Positions 1-8,259 of a stretch of 64,000 nt of DNA are shown here, one piece after another. Within the stretch, counting starts at the first letter, position 1, and each line of letters opens with the position of its first letter. The notes beneath the pieces were generated by a model. It was not told the origin of the DNA, made no database searches, and saw only the letters and a program-made list of their open reading frames with translations. Origin of the DNA: Campylobacter sp. CCUG 57310 (GTDB taxonomy: Bacteria > Campylobacterota > Campylobacteria > Campylobacterales > Campylobacteraceae); assembly GCF_013201975.1 (NCBI RefSeq), contig NZ_CP053845.1, positions 1,974,195 through 2,038,194 on the forward strand. The letters are read 5' to 3'. The position numbers were made by a program, and so were the translations under genes.

Positions 1-1
1 G

Positions 2-217
2 CTTCAGAGCGAACAAGATAACGAGCCTAAAGCAAAAGAAAAAGAGAAGAAATTTAAACCTATGCAAGTAGTTAGTAAGATGGAAACTTACAAAGATGAA
101 GCTACAAGCGAACTAAGAGAGCTATATGAATTTATAAAGCGTGAATTCGATAACGGAAAAAGCATATTCGGCATACTAGAAGCCGTTGCTAAAAGCAGAA
201 AGGATATGCTAGTATAA
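2..217 (+). CDS. C-terminal part of an unknown protein
   Basis: The frame is open from the window edge and ends in TAA at 215-217, giving 71 residues. They are strongly charged and look helical: a Lys/Glu-rich linker is followed by a stretch rich in Glu, Leu and Lys, ending in AVAKSRKDMLV. I do not recognise the family. It runs opposite to the mobilisation genes and may belong to the same island, perhaps as an accessory protein. The start is outside the window. Confidence 0.55.
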   Translation, partial: LQSEQDNEPKAKEKEKKFKPMQVVSKMETYKDEATSELRELYEFIKREFDNGKSIFGILEAVAKSRKDMLV

Positions 218-453
218 ACACTTACCTCAAAGGAATATTCTTTGCTTAAATCTTTTTAAGCTAATTAGAAAGGTTTAAGCTATGATATCTTCAAATTTAA
301 ATCACTCATATCAAAATTTAACTACTCAAAAGACAGATAAACCACATTAAATAAAAGTTACAACAGAAGTTTTTAAAGTAAAATCTTAAATTTAAAGGTT
401 CATATTGTTTGGTGCTGTTTTGTGCATTTGCCACATAATAACTATAAATAGCA

Positions 454-894
454 TTACATACTTAAATCATCTATTTTGATCACATTTTGTCTTACTTCTC
501 CTATCTTGTTCTCATTTTCTTCCAATATACTATCCACCTTAACTCTTTTATTTTGCTCCACACACATCTCCCACTCCATAAGTCCATTCCCCCTTAGCTC
601 TTCTATCGATACATTATTTAGATATCCGATTTGTAATGTATTGCCCTTTTTTATGAACTTGTCAATAGAATAGTGCTCCTTAATATTCTCGATACCCTCT
701 TTATCATCCCAATCGTTTAAATATCTTGTTATATTTGCGGCTATCCCTGCGTAGTTTATTTTTGTTACTTTTTCCCATAGTTTTTTGCCACCTATAGCAA
801 CTCTTGAGAAAAATTTAGATATCTCGTTAATATTTCTAGGGTTAAAACTTTCTAGCTTATTAGGCTTTAGGGCTAGTTTTTCAATGATTTCATC
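454..894 (-). pseudogene. 3' part of relaxase gene beyond in-frame TGA
   Basis: The frame of the relaxase gene continues without a break after its TGA (895-897) for 146 codons, to TAA at 454-456. The extension reads like real protein: it begins DEIIEKLALKPNKLESFNPR and ends acidic (ILEENENKIGE... then IDDLSM). An open, protein-like continuation of this length in exactly the same frame suggests the gene originally encoded about 854 residues and acquired a nonsense codon. Translation may stop at 895, leaving this segment unexpressed. TGA is a normal stop in this group, so recoding is unlikely. Confidence 0.7.
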
Positions 895-3021
895 TCAGTA
901 TATTCTTTCGTCTATAGCCTGCTTAGCTTCATTAAATCTATCTACTAGATATATATAAGGCGTATAATGCTTATTTTTCTTAAAAAGATATGCGGTATTT
1001 TCTTGTTTAAAATACAGATGCCTTCCTTGCTTATTATGAAGTATAGTATTTTCGCCTTCTTTTATTAGTCTCGTACTTGAATCAAAGTAGCTCATAAGAT
1101 CGTAAATAGGTACATTATCATATAGTCCTTGAAGACTCACTCTGGTTAGATATTTTTCATTATCTTTGGGTTCGTGCTGTAGAATTATGGCTTTTGCATG
1201 TCGATACTCTTTTAAAATTCCTTCAAACCCTTTTTGCTTAATAATCTCTTTCTCTTGTACTAATTCTATATCTTGTTCAGATTGTTTTATTATTTTACCG
1301 TTGTCTAAAACTTGACCCGGTACTATAATTAGCTCAGTATCTTTTTTAGGGGTATAGTAAAGTTGAGAAGGCGTTTTGTAAACTTCATCAACTTTGTCTT
1401 TTAATCCCAGAAACTTTGTTGTATTATCCATATATATCTTATATCCGGTAGTTTTATGTTTTAAATAGTCAAATGCATTGAGTGTTGGTATTAGAAGTCT
1501 AAACTTCTGCGTCTTTTTGTCCAAAAGATGAGAAGCCGAAGGGTAGATATATCCTTGAATACCTTTTGAGCTTAGAGTATTTACTGCATCACTTATTGTG
1601 AACTGTGGCTTTTTATTATCGCTATTATCTACATCATAAATTAGCAGAGGATTAACTCCTATTATATTCTCATTACTTCTCTCACCTCTCTCAAATACAG
1701 CCATTGATATAGCCGAATATGACTTTAGGGTACTTTCTAGATTAGAAGGCTCAATCTCTATCGTCTTCCATCCGTTAAGCGCTTGATACTTTGGTTTTTT
1801 ATTTGTGCTGTCTGGCAGTATTTTAAAGTCATTGCTTACGCTGATCTTTATCTTATCACTTTGCGGTATTACAGTCTGTATTGATTTTTGATCGTTAAGA
1901 ATAAGCGTAAGCTCATCTACGGCATCACTAAATCTCATATTTAACTGCTTAGTACAATAGTCTATAATGGTAAGGTTTCTTGTAGTTATGCTTCCGTCTT
2001 TGTTTTTAAAGTCGAAATTTACCCTATTGTTTTCTCCAGCCCTAAAAGCTCCTTTAGGTATTTTATATCTAGATATTAGAGTCGGCAGAAAAATATTTAC
2101 ATCTGTCTCTCTTAGCACTTTGGCAATATCTTTTTGAGTATTTTTAATCTTTTCTTCGTTCGCTTTTAAAAGCTCGTTAGAAACAATAGAAGACTTATCC
2201 TCTTTTAGCTCTTCTATTGATATATTTATCTCTTTGAAATTTATATCTTTTGAATTTGGTATTGTTATTATTGGTTCTTTTTCATTTTCGTGAGTAACAA
2301 CACTTGGTCTTAGTTTGCCTTTTACTACTTTTCTAGCAGCTACTGCAAATTTCTCATACTCTTTTTCTTTCTCTTCTAATGAAAGTTTAAATTTCTTATA
2401 CCTTTCATCTAAATTTTCTTGATCAACATAGCTTAGATCAAACTTATCGCACAATATCTCATCTACAAGCTTTTTAAATTTAATAGCACTTGCAGCAATC
2501 TGAGACTTATTTTTTGAATATATAATACCTCCGCTTGTTATCTGTCTACTATATTTCATGTTTTCCATAGATATTATTAAGTGTATATGCGGAATTCTTC
2601 CAATCATCTTTCCTTCATATTTTTCATTTAACTTGCTTGCGTTTTTTGATTTATCGTTTCTAGTTTGATATGGCTCACTCTGCAATATTGGCAGATGAGC
2701 TTCTGCGTAATATATCATCTCATCAATTTCATGATTTGGAAACTGAAGTCTAATATACTCTTTAAGAAGATCTTCAATCTTTCCTTCCGCTTCAAGTCTC
2801 TCCCACTCATCTCTTGTAAAACTTAACGAACAGTGGTAATAGTTATATTTTTTATTACTTTTATCAAGCTGACTCTCCTCGGACATCTTTATACTATCAA
2901 GATCTCCCATTATAGGAACTCTTCTATCCTTTTCATCTCTTTTATATTCCGAGTAATATGTCTCTCCTGTGGTTAAATACTCAGTTATCCCTTTTTGTCC
3001 TTTAGTTATTTGCGTTATCAT
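895..3021 (-). CDS. Relaxase with C-terminal primase-like domain
   Basis: This is a probable DNA-nicking relaxase for plasmid-type mobilisation. The N-terminal 150 residues resemble conjugative relaxases: an EYLTTGE...RDE..R....GDL segment, then CSLSF, then the metal-binding P-H-I-H at 144-147. Residues about 300-375 (LPTLISRY... IDYCTKQL..RFSDAVDEL) resemble a primase zinc-domain fold without cysteines. Residues about 455-560 carry DVD (463-465), S-x-S-H, KFRLLIP (506-512) and QLYYTP, the pattern of archaeo-eukaryotic-type primases. A relaxase-primase fusion recalls MobA/RepB' of RSF1010; that comparison is inference. It lies downstream of the MobC-like gene and the candidate oriT. The 708-residue product ends at an in-frame TGA, and the frame continues to 454. 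Confidence 0.75.
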   Translation of the reverse strand: MITQITKGQKGITEYLTTGETYYSEYKRDEKDRRVPIMGDLDSIKMSEESQLDKSNKKYNYYHCSLSFTRDEWERLEAEGKIEDLLKEYIRLQFPNHEIDEMIYYAEAHLPILQSEPYQTRNDKSKNASKLNEKYEGKMIGRIPHIHLIISMENMKYSRQITSGGIIYSKNKSQIAASAIKFKKLVDEILCDKFDLSYVDQENLDERYKKFKLSLEEKEKEYEKFAVAARKVVKGKLRPSVVTHENEKEPIITIPNSKDINFKEINISIEELKEDKSSIVSNELLKANEEKIKNTQKDIAKVLRETDVNIFLPTLISRYKIPKGAFRAGENNRVNFDFKNKDGSITTRNLTIIDYCTKQLNMRFSDAVDELTLILNDQKSIQTVIPQSDKIKISVSNDFKILPDSTNKKPKYQALNGWKTIEIEPSNLESTLKSYSAISMAVFERGERSNENIIGVNPLLIYDVDNSDNKKPQFTISDAVNTLSSKGIQGYIYPSASHLLDKKTQKFRLLIPTLNAFDYLKHKTTGYKIYMDNTTKFLGLKDKVDEVYKTPSQLYYTPKKDTELIIVPGQVLDNGKIIKQSEQDIELVQEKEIIKQKGFEGILKEYRHAKAIILQHEPKDNEKYLTRVSLQGLYDNVPIYDLMSYFDSSTRLIKEGENTILHNKQGRHLYFKQENTAYLFKKNKHYTPYIYLVDRFNEAKQAIDERIY

Positions 3022-3071
3022 ATTTAACCTCGCATCATATAATCATAAATAGTAATTCATTTGTTGGTTTA

Positions 3072-3178
3072 TTCACTCTATAAGCTATGCTCATAGAGTG
3101 AAATACTATCGGCGTCCGCCTTCTCTTACGCAGTCTGTCCATCAATTCGCTTACGCTCATTAATGGGGCCTAGACTGC
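3072..3178. repeat. Inverted repeats between mobC-like and relaxase genes
   Basis: Two inverted repeats lie in the gap. The first is perfect: TTCACTCTAT (3072-3081) pairs with ATAGAGTGAA (3093-3102) around an 11-nt loop. The second is GCAGTCT (3130-3136) with AGACTGC (3172-3178), containing further partly paired bases. They could act as transcript hairpins between the two genes or as part of the transfer origin. No T-run follows, so simple terminator function is not obvious. Confidence 0.5.
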
Positions 3179-3522
3179 TACTTTTTTATTGTTTGTTTTA
3201 TGTTTTTATCTATAGCATAAAGACTCTCTAAAATTGCCATTGCAGTATTCTCACTCATGGTTTTTTGCTTCATTGCTGTGTTTGTCTGTTTGGCGATTTG
3301 ATTTATGTTGTTAGCTATACCAAAAAACTGAAATCTCATCTCGTCATCTATTGTGTTATTTGATATTTTTTGAACCACTTTTGTATCTGAGTTCATAACG
3401 CTTTGACGAATATACTCAGACTTTGTAAGTCCTGATTTATTACATTTTAGAGCTAAAATTTCATCGAATTGTTTTGAAATTCTTATTTTAATTTCTCTGT
3501 CTTTTGTAAAACTATTCATCAT
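3178..3522 (-). CDS. MobC-like relaxosome accessory protein
   Basis: This 114-residue protein is a probable DNA-binding helper of the relaxase at oriT. Its N-terminal half (KIRISKQFDEILALKCNKSG, then LTKSEYIRQSV) has the ribbon-helix-helix look of small mobilisation proteins. GIANNINQIAKQTN at 68-81 matches the G-x-N-x-N-Q-I-A signature of the MobC/BacB family. It lies directly upstream of the relaxase and downstream of a repeat-rich gap, the usual mob order. ATG at 3522 or the adjacent second ATG could start translation. The assignment rests on motif recognition. Confidence 0.75.
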   Translation of the reverse strand: MMNSFTKDREIKIRISKQFDEILALKCNKSGLTKSEYIRQSVMNSDTKVVQKISNNTIDDEMRFQFFGIANNINQIAKQTNTAMKQKTMSENTAMAILESLYAIDKNIKQTIKK

Positions 3523-3785
3523 ATAATCTCCAAAAATATACTAAGGCTTAGGTTCCGTTTCGTAGCGTTAGCGTAGAAATGGACAAGCCGATAGTTTTTC
3601 TCTTTATGCAGGAGCATAGAGAAAAACAACACATATGAATTACGAAAAATAGTCAAGTTCATAATAAACTTGACTATTTTTGTAAGAAGCCCTCTGCAAG
3701 AGCCTGATATTGTGTGGAGGACGGACGTACCCACACATATGTATCAGGCTATTTATCCCATATATAAGAATTAATAGATTATTTT
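3523..3785. other. Candidate origin of transfer (oriT)
   Basis: This gap between the MobC-like and MobB-like genes holds three inverted repeats: GTTTTTCTCT (3594-3603) with AGAGAAAAAC (3618-3627); a perfect 15-bp pair at 3645-3659 and 3667-3681 with a 7-nt loop; and an imperfect pair at 3701-3717 and 3731-3750 (AGCCTGATATTGTGTGG against CCACACATATGTATCAGGCT) around GGACGTAC. Hairpins next to mobC and relaxase genes are typical of oriT. The nick site cannot be named from sequence alone. A 71-codon frame crosses the region but is not protein-like. Confidence 0.5.
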
Positions 3786-4300
3786 TCATTTTTGATAATC
3801 TGCTCTAGCTCTATTAATATCATTATTAAATAGACATAGGACAAATTTATTGAGATTAGAAGCCTGTTCTTTTTCTGTCTCTAAGTCTATTTTAAGATTC
3901 CTAATCTGCTCTTCTTGTTCCTGAATCTGAGAGCTGGTGGTTAAACTTTTGTACGCTATAGGTACTATCCAAAAAGATGCTAATATTAAAACTAGAACTA
4001 CTCCTCCAAAAAATCCTGCAACAATGGTTGATATAGGTATAGCTTTTTTTATTGCTTGGCTTGTCTTAATGAAAGAATTTTGCGCCTTTACAATTTCGTC
4101 TTTAGCCACCATTATATTTTTAACTGAAGCATTCGTTTTTGCTTCTATATCATTCATTGTCTTAGCAACTTTATGATCTATCTCGTTAATTATTCTTTCT
4201 ATCTCCTCTTGTGTTTTTTGGCTTCCTGAATTAAATTTTCTAAAACGAAATTTGCGCTTGCTGCCCCTTTGGTTAAGGATTGATTCGATATTATCGCCAT
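3786..4300 (-). pseudogene. MobB/MbeB-like mobilisation membrane protein, frameshifted
   Basis: The best start is ATG at 4300, seven bases after AGGAGG and overlapping the stop of the upstream gene. That frame encodes MAIISNQSLTKGAASANFVL and continues to EAKK, but reaches a stop at 4199. A second frame, open from above 4300 to 3786, carries the rest: a coiled-coil stretch (TQEEIERIINEIDHKV...), a hydrophobic membrane span (TIVAGFFGGVVLVLILASFW) and a second coil. The frames meet at a run of six A (4214-4219, T on the plus strand). One added A joins them into a protein of about 170 residues. The layout of coil, membrane span and tail resembles MobB/MbeB of mobilisable plasmids. Slippage, decay or a sequence error are all possible. 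Confidence 0.6.
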
Positions 4301-4614
4301 GACTCAACCTCCTCTTGATTAGTACTATCATCACCTTCTGGTATCTGTGTTTTTTGTGTATCGTTATTTTGATCATCTGTTTTTGGACTTTGAATTTTTG
4401 AGCGATTTGCTTCATACTCTTCTTTCCATGTTTGTAACTCTTTTTCTGATACCTTTAAAGAGAGCTTGCTCTCTATGAACTCCTTGAGTTTTTTAAGGCT
4501 CATAGGTCTAGAAAAGAATATTTCAGAGTATTTTTCTTTGGCAATACGCCTAGAGTCTAAAGACAAAAAATCTTCAAGCTCTCTCTCAAGTTGTTCTTTA
4601 CTATATTTTTTCAT
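4291..4614 (-). CDS. Hypothetical protein in mobilisation operon
   Basis: This 107-residue, highly charged protein has a helical N-terminal half (KEQLERELEDFLSLDSRRIA, then SLKKLKEFIESKLSLKVSEK) and a low-complexity acidic and glutamine-rich tail. It overlaps the AlpA-type gene upstream by 4 bp and the ATG of the MobB-like gene downstream, so translation is likely coupled. I do not recognise the family. Its position suggests a relaxosome or regulatory accessory protein, but no catalytic motif is visible. Confidence 0.65.
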   Translation of the reverse strand: MKKYSKEQLERELEDFLSLDSRRIAKEKYSEIFFSRPMSLKKLKEFIESKLSLKVSEKELQTWKEEYEANRSKIQSPKTDDQNNDTQKTQIPEGDDSTNQEEVESWR

Positions 4615-4838
4615 TTAGAATCCTTTGTCTGTTTTAAATTTTTTGTATCGATTCTTTCATTATCTTCCAGCCATTGTTTTATTGAGTCACGTTTATATAG
4701 TATATTGCGCCCAATCTTGACAAAAGGCAACTTCGGTCCCTTGTTTTTAGACATTCTCCATTTAGCTAGAGTATTCTTACTTACGCCTATAATCTCTGCT
4801 ACCTCGTTATCTTTTGCATAAATTTCTTTTAAAGTCAT
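4611..4838 (-). CDS. AlpA/excisionase-type helix-turn-helix regulator
   Basis: This 75-residue DNA-binding protein of the MerR/AlpA excisionase type has a helix-turn-helix around residues 10-27 (DNEVAEIIGVSKNTLAKWRM), then a wing with LPFVKIGRNILYKRDSIKQW, the standard end of this fold. Relatives regulate island integrase or excision genes, or help excise the element. It is first in an operon that continues into the mobilisation genes, with a 4-bp overlap to the next gene. Island 2 carries its own AlpA-type protein at 17712. Confidence 0.8.
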   Translation of the reverse strand: MTLKEIYAKDNEVAEIIGVSKNTLAKWRMSKNKGPKLPFVKIGRNILYKRDSIKQWLEDNERIDTKNLKQTKDSK

Positions 4839-5128
4839 ATGACTCCTTTAATTTTTATTTGCTTCAATTGTATTATTTTTATTTCCAGGAATCCTTAAAT
4901 AAAGAGTAGCATATAGTAACATTTGTAGTAAAATTTGATAAAATTTATATATATTTAAGGAAATATAAAGTCAACTAAATGTATAATAGCTATGTATAAT
5001 ATAAATTTTAAGTAATATTATAGTTACAATTTAAGCAAGTATTTTTAGTGAAGTAAAGCCCTAAAATTCGGCTTTACTATTAAAGCTTGTATGATTTTAT
5101 TGATAATTTTAATCTTTTGCTGATCATG
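4839..5128. other. Intergenic: AlpA operon promoter side and int terminator
   Basis: This AT-rich gap between the integrase pseudogene and the AlpA operon contains a hairpin with perfect 9-bp arms, AGTAAAGCC (5052-5060) and GGCTTTACT (5070-5078), likely a terminator for the leftward integrase transcript. The remainder upstream of 4838 should hold the promoter of the mobilisation operon. No convincing gene is seen. Confidence 0.45.
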
Positions 5129-6378
5129 CTATAAATTAAGCAAATAGTCGCTGTACCACTGCATTAGCTTGTGTTTTTGCTCCAAAGTTGCTTTTTCTCT
5201 CTCATATGCATATTTTATCTGATTGGACTCTTTATGTGCTAAAACACTCTCGATAGCTTCTTCTGTAATTCCTAATTTATAAAGCTCTGCTTTATTTATA
5301 GAACATATTGTGCGAGAAGTTGCTCTAAATCCATGAGAAGTAGCAACACCTTTATATTTGTCTTTTTCTCTTATATTTCTTATCGCCTTGCTTATAGCGT
5401 CTCTATGAATATGCCCATCCTTATTTAGACTTGGAAATACAAATTTCATATCTCCGCTAAAAAGTTGCTGCTCTTTTAGAATAGCAATTACTTGCTTGCT
5501 TAGTGTAACTTTATGTATAAACCCTGTCTTCATCTCATTTGCTTGTATAGTCCATACTGCGTTTTGCATATCAATATCAGCCCATTTTGCTTGGGCTGTA
5601 TTAATAGGACGGTTGACGCATAGAATTTGAAGATAGATGGCGCGCTTAGTTTGAAGTTGCATTTTATTGTCTAATTTTAGGTCTTTTAAGAACTCTCTTA
5701 TCTCATCATCCGTAGTTAGCGCAGCATATCTTGTGTCTATTTGGTTCTTTAAGTTAAAACGACTTGAGGTTGGAAATTCTTTTTCAAGCCCAAAGCTTGG
5801 ATCATGATCTATATACCTATCTTTAATAGCCATAGAAAAAACATTATGCAGGTGGTTTATAAGACGGTGTATTGTTTCAAGACGACTTGTTTTAGGATTA
5901 CTTGGGTTAAAAATAGCATTAAATACTTCTAAAAGTTCACTATATTTTATATTTTTTACATCTCTATCTCCAAATTTAGGCAAAATATAAAGACTATTCA
6001 TCTGAATTATCTTTTTTAGATATGTCTGACTAATTCCGTTTTTCTGTTTTTGCTCTATGTATAATTAAATAGACTTTTAAATTTATACTTATCATTCTTC
6101 CCTTTAATAGTATATATATCCTTGCCACTTTCAAGCTCTTTTAGGAGTTTTACGGCATCCATCCTTGCTTCGCTTACACTATAAATGCCTTCTCTAAACT
6201 CACCTATTGTAATCGACTTATCATCCTTTGTTCTTATAAAGAATGTTTTCTTACCACTTGGATTAAGCCATAGATATAACTCTTTGGGATTTCCTATTAC
6301 TATTTTCTTTTTGGATTTTGGAGGTTGCAGTTTTCTAATATCTTTATCTTGAAGATTTGCCTTGGAGATGTTTGCCAT
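5129..6378 (-). pseudogene. Tyrosine-recombinase integrase, frameshifted (island 1)
   Basis: The first 107 codons (6378 to 6055) encode the DUF4102-like arm-binding domain of P4-type integrases (NPKELYLWLNPSGKKTFFIR, then EARMDAVKLL). Before the stop at 6055 the homologous frame shifts, and continues as YIEQKQKNGISQTYL into a frame running to 5129. The catalytic part is present there: Arg in ILCVNRPINTAQAKW, HGFRATSRT, LAHKES and the Tyr of KYAYERE. A single missing base near 6058 accounts for the break. Joined, it would be about 415 residues, normal for the family. As it stands, it is probably inactive unless ribosomes slip. Confidence 0.8.
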
Positions 6379-6588
6379 TTAATTCCTTTCGTTTCTATGT
6401 TTTCTTATGTTTTTTACAAAAGTCCCAGAATTAAAAAAAGTCCCTTAATTAGTTCCTGAATTAATCAGAAACAATTATGGCACAAAGAGTAATCAAAGCA
6501 ACTAATTGAAAAGCAAAAACACTGCAAAGCCCTAAAATAGGGAATTAAACAGAATTAAAAGGAAGGGAATAAAACTTAAAGAAAGTTT
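6379..6588. other. Integrase upstream region with three arm-type repeats
   Basis: Upstream of the broken integrase lie three imperfect direct repeats: AGTCCCAGAATTAA (6421-6434), AGTCCCTTAATTAG (6439-6452) and AGTTCCTGAATTAA (6451-6464). Repeats between the attachment core and an integrase start commonly bind the integrase N-terminal domain. A similar but different set (19718-19844) precedes the island 2 integrase, suggesting the two recombinases recognise different arm sites. The function is inferred. Confidence 0.45.
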
Positions 6589-6606
6589 AAATGGTGGAGT
6601 TAAGCG
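6589..6606 (+). other. Attachment site (junction of islands 1 and 2)
   Basis: AAATGGTGGAGTTAAGCG is identical to 19951-19968, where it forms the 3' end of tRNA-Ala(GGC) on the minus strand. Here it is followed by unrelated sequence, so it is a partial tRNA copy of the kind left by site-specific integration. It marks the left end of island 2 and, by position beside the first integrase, the right end of island 1. Confidence 0.85.
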
Positions 6607-6973
6607 ATACCATAATATGCTACTTAAATAACGTATTTATCGTTATTCTAAAGCATTAAATACTATTACATATTCGATAACATACTCAATAAATAAGACG
6701 TAAATCTAGAAAAATATTAATTATTTTTTTTAAGAAAATCAATGTAAAAAAATGAGTTATGAAAAGTTTAGTTTTCAATATAAAGTATTTGTAATTCCCT
6801 ATTTAAGGGCTTTTTGTTTAGTAAAAATACCTGTTTTTAAGTTTCGTTAGCTTAAAGTAGGTGTTTTGGTTTAAGATTTGATATGTTTCACAACTTTTTT
6901 AGCTCGAAACTTAATTAAGGTTCAAATGTGAAACCTCATCATTTTTTAGTTTCACGCTTCGTTACAATAGGCT
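6607..6973. other. Intergenic end of island 2
   Basis: No gene is seen in this AT-rich stretch. It holds a weak hairpin followed by T-residues (CCCTATTTAAGGG then CTTTTT, near 6797-6816) and a GTGAAAC/GTTTCAC inverted repeat (6928-6934, 6949-6955) about 20 bp past the RhuM stop. The latter may end the leftward RhuM transcript. Confidence 0.35.
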
Positions 6974-7993
6974 TTATTTTTTGCCTTTGGCAACTATTCG
7001 CTTTACTTCATCTTTAAAGCTCTCGTCTTGCTTGAGTTCTTTAAATTTTGTATATTCCAATTCTGCTTTAGCTTTTGCATTATCCGAGCTAAATTTACCA
7101 AAACCTTTTAAAATTTCATAGCCGTTAAAAGTTAAAAAGCCGTCTAGCTTTAAATCCCAATCGCTCATCGTGATTAATACTCCTTGCTCTGCTTGAGTTT
7201 CTACATAATCAAGCAGCATGCCCGTTAATCTGTTGAGTTTACTTATTTCGTTTTCGTATAAATAATTTTTAGCTACGGCTACATCCGATTTTATAGGCTC
7301 TTTGCCTCTACTGCTTCCGCTCCAAGTCGTTAAGCCCATATTCGGCTTTGTATGATCTGCACGCTCTTTGATAATCTCTGCCGATGTCTTTTTAGTTACT
7401 GCATATTCTAATTTATTCTGGATATTAGCAAAGAAATTTTTAGCCGTCTGTGATGTTTTATCGTAGTCTGCACTTAGTGCGAATAAATCCTTGACTTTTT
7501 CATAAAATAACTTTTCACTAGCCCTTATGGCTCGTATGCGTTCTAATAATTCTTTGAAGTAATCTTTATTGAATACGTTGTTACCTTGCTTTAGCCTCTC
7601 ATCGTCAAGCACAAAGCCTTTAATGATGTATTCTTTTAACGTGCCGGTAGCCCACTTCCTAAACTGTGTTGCTTTTGCGCTGTTTATACGATAGCCTACT
7701 GCAATAATCATATCAAGATTGTAATGCTTAACACCGATTGTAGTCCCATCAGGTCGCACATGTGAAAAAATTGCACTTGTGCTTTTTTCATCTAATTCGC
7801 CATCCGAGTATATGTTTCCTATGTGTTTTGTTACGTTGGTTCTATCAACTTCAAAAATATCAGCTATCTGTTTTTGATTTAGCCATATTGTCTCGTTTTC
7901 TCTGTCGGCTAATATTTGAATATTGACTTTATTATCGCCCGTTGAATAAATAATAAAATTTTGCTCTTTAGTGTCTATCATTGCACTTCCCAT
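6974..7993 (-). CDS. rhuM: RhuM family protein
   Basis: This 339-residue protein matches the RhuM family, first named from a Salmonella pathogenicity island and common on mobile islands. Its biochemical role is not settled. Visible features are an N-terminal segment with a likely helix-turn-helix (LNQKQIADIFEVDRTNVTKH), the typical SHVRPDGT...VKHYNLDMIIAVGYR stretch near residues 75-103, TQFRKWA, and a helical C-terminal half. Its start overlaps the end of the toxin gene upstream, so it probably forms an operon with the toxin-antitoxin pair. Some RhuM-like proteins are linked to toxin or defence loci; a role here is only suggested by context. Confidence 0.85.
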   Translation of the reverse strand: MGSAMIDTKEQNFIIYSTGDNKVNIQILADRENETIWLNQKQIADIFEVDRTNVTKHIGNIYSDGELDEKSTSAIFSHVRPDGTTIGVKHYNLDMIIAVGYRINSAKATQFRKWATGTLKEYIIKGFVLDDERLKQGNNVFNKDYFKELLERIRAIRASEKLFYEKVKDLFALSADYDKTSQTAKNFFANIQNKLEYAVTKKTSAEIIKERADHTKPNMGLTTWSGSSRGKEPIKSDVAVAKNYLYENEISKLNRLTGMLLDYVETQAEQGVLITMSDWDLKLDGFLTFNGYEILKGFGKFSSDNAKAKAELEYTKFKELKQDESFKDEVKRIVAKGKK

Positions 7994-8259
7994 TTATTGG
8001 CTTTGTAAATGCCTAATATCAAAATCTCATCATTGTTTATCAGGTATGGAATAACATAGCCTTTAAAGATTAAATCCCTTGCATTATCACGCTTAACCTT
8101 TTGGCTTGGTCTGTGTGCGTTTGGCAGCTCTTTTAATCCAAAGCACCTATCCATAAGCTCATCAACGAAATTAACCGCCCTTGCTTCGCTATCAAGCTTG
8201 ATAAAGTCGCTTATTGTATTAAGTTCATCAAAGAAACGCTCTTTAAATTTTACTTGCAT
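7978..8259 (-). CDS. RelE/ParE-type toxin
   Basis: This is a probable ribosome- or gyrase-directed toxin of the RelE/ParE fold. The preferred start is ATG at 8259, overlapping the antitoxin end by 17 bp, giving 93 residues beginning MQVKFKERFFDELNTISDFI. The family pattern is clear: an N-terminal beta strand, two helices, NAHRPSQKV, then the beta core DLIFKGYVIPYLINNDEILI and a C-terminal ILGIYKANKWEV. A longer frame starting at 8307 adds residues that do not fit the family. The antitoxin precedes it and RhuM follows. The target cannot be read from the sequence. Confidence 0.75.
   Translation of the reverse strand: MQVKFKERFFDELNTISDFIKLDSEARAVNFVDELMDRCFGLKELPNAHRPSQKVKRDNARDLIFKGYVIPYLINNDEILILGIYKANKWEVQ

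Larger units (their letters stand above)
1..6606. mobile_element. Mobilisable genomic island, right part (island 1)
   Basis: All recognisable genes point leftward: integrase, AlpA-type regulator, an unknown, a MobB-like protein, a MobC-like protein and a relaxase. The integrase start lies about 210 bp from the 18-bp repeat at 6589-6606, the same arrangement as island 2 at the tRNA. I infer that this island once abutted tRNA-Ala(GGC) and was pushed away when island 2 inserted. No second copy of the repeat was found in 1-6000, so the left end is probably outside the window. The integrase is frameshifted, so self-excision is doubtful, but the mob genes could allow transfer by a helper. Confidence 0.7.

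Noticed and set aside
476..673. 65-codon plus-strand frame
   Set aside because: It is the antisense of the in-frame relaxase extension (454-894), which has better protein character.
895..897. TGA as a recoded (selenocysteine or tryptophan) codon in the relaxase
   Set aside because: No SECIS-like signal was recognised, TGA ends other genes here, and relaxases do not use selenocysteine; a nonsense mutation is simpler.
3519..3734. 71-codon leftward frame overlapping the mobC-like start
   Set aside because: It covers the hairpin-rich candidate oriT and has no ribosome site or domain character.
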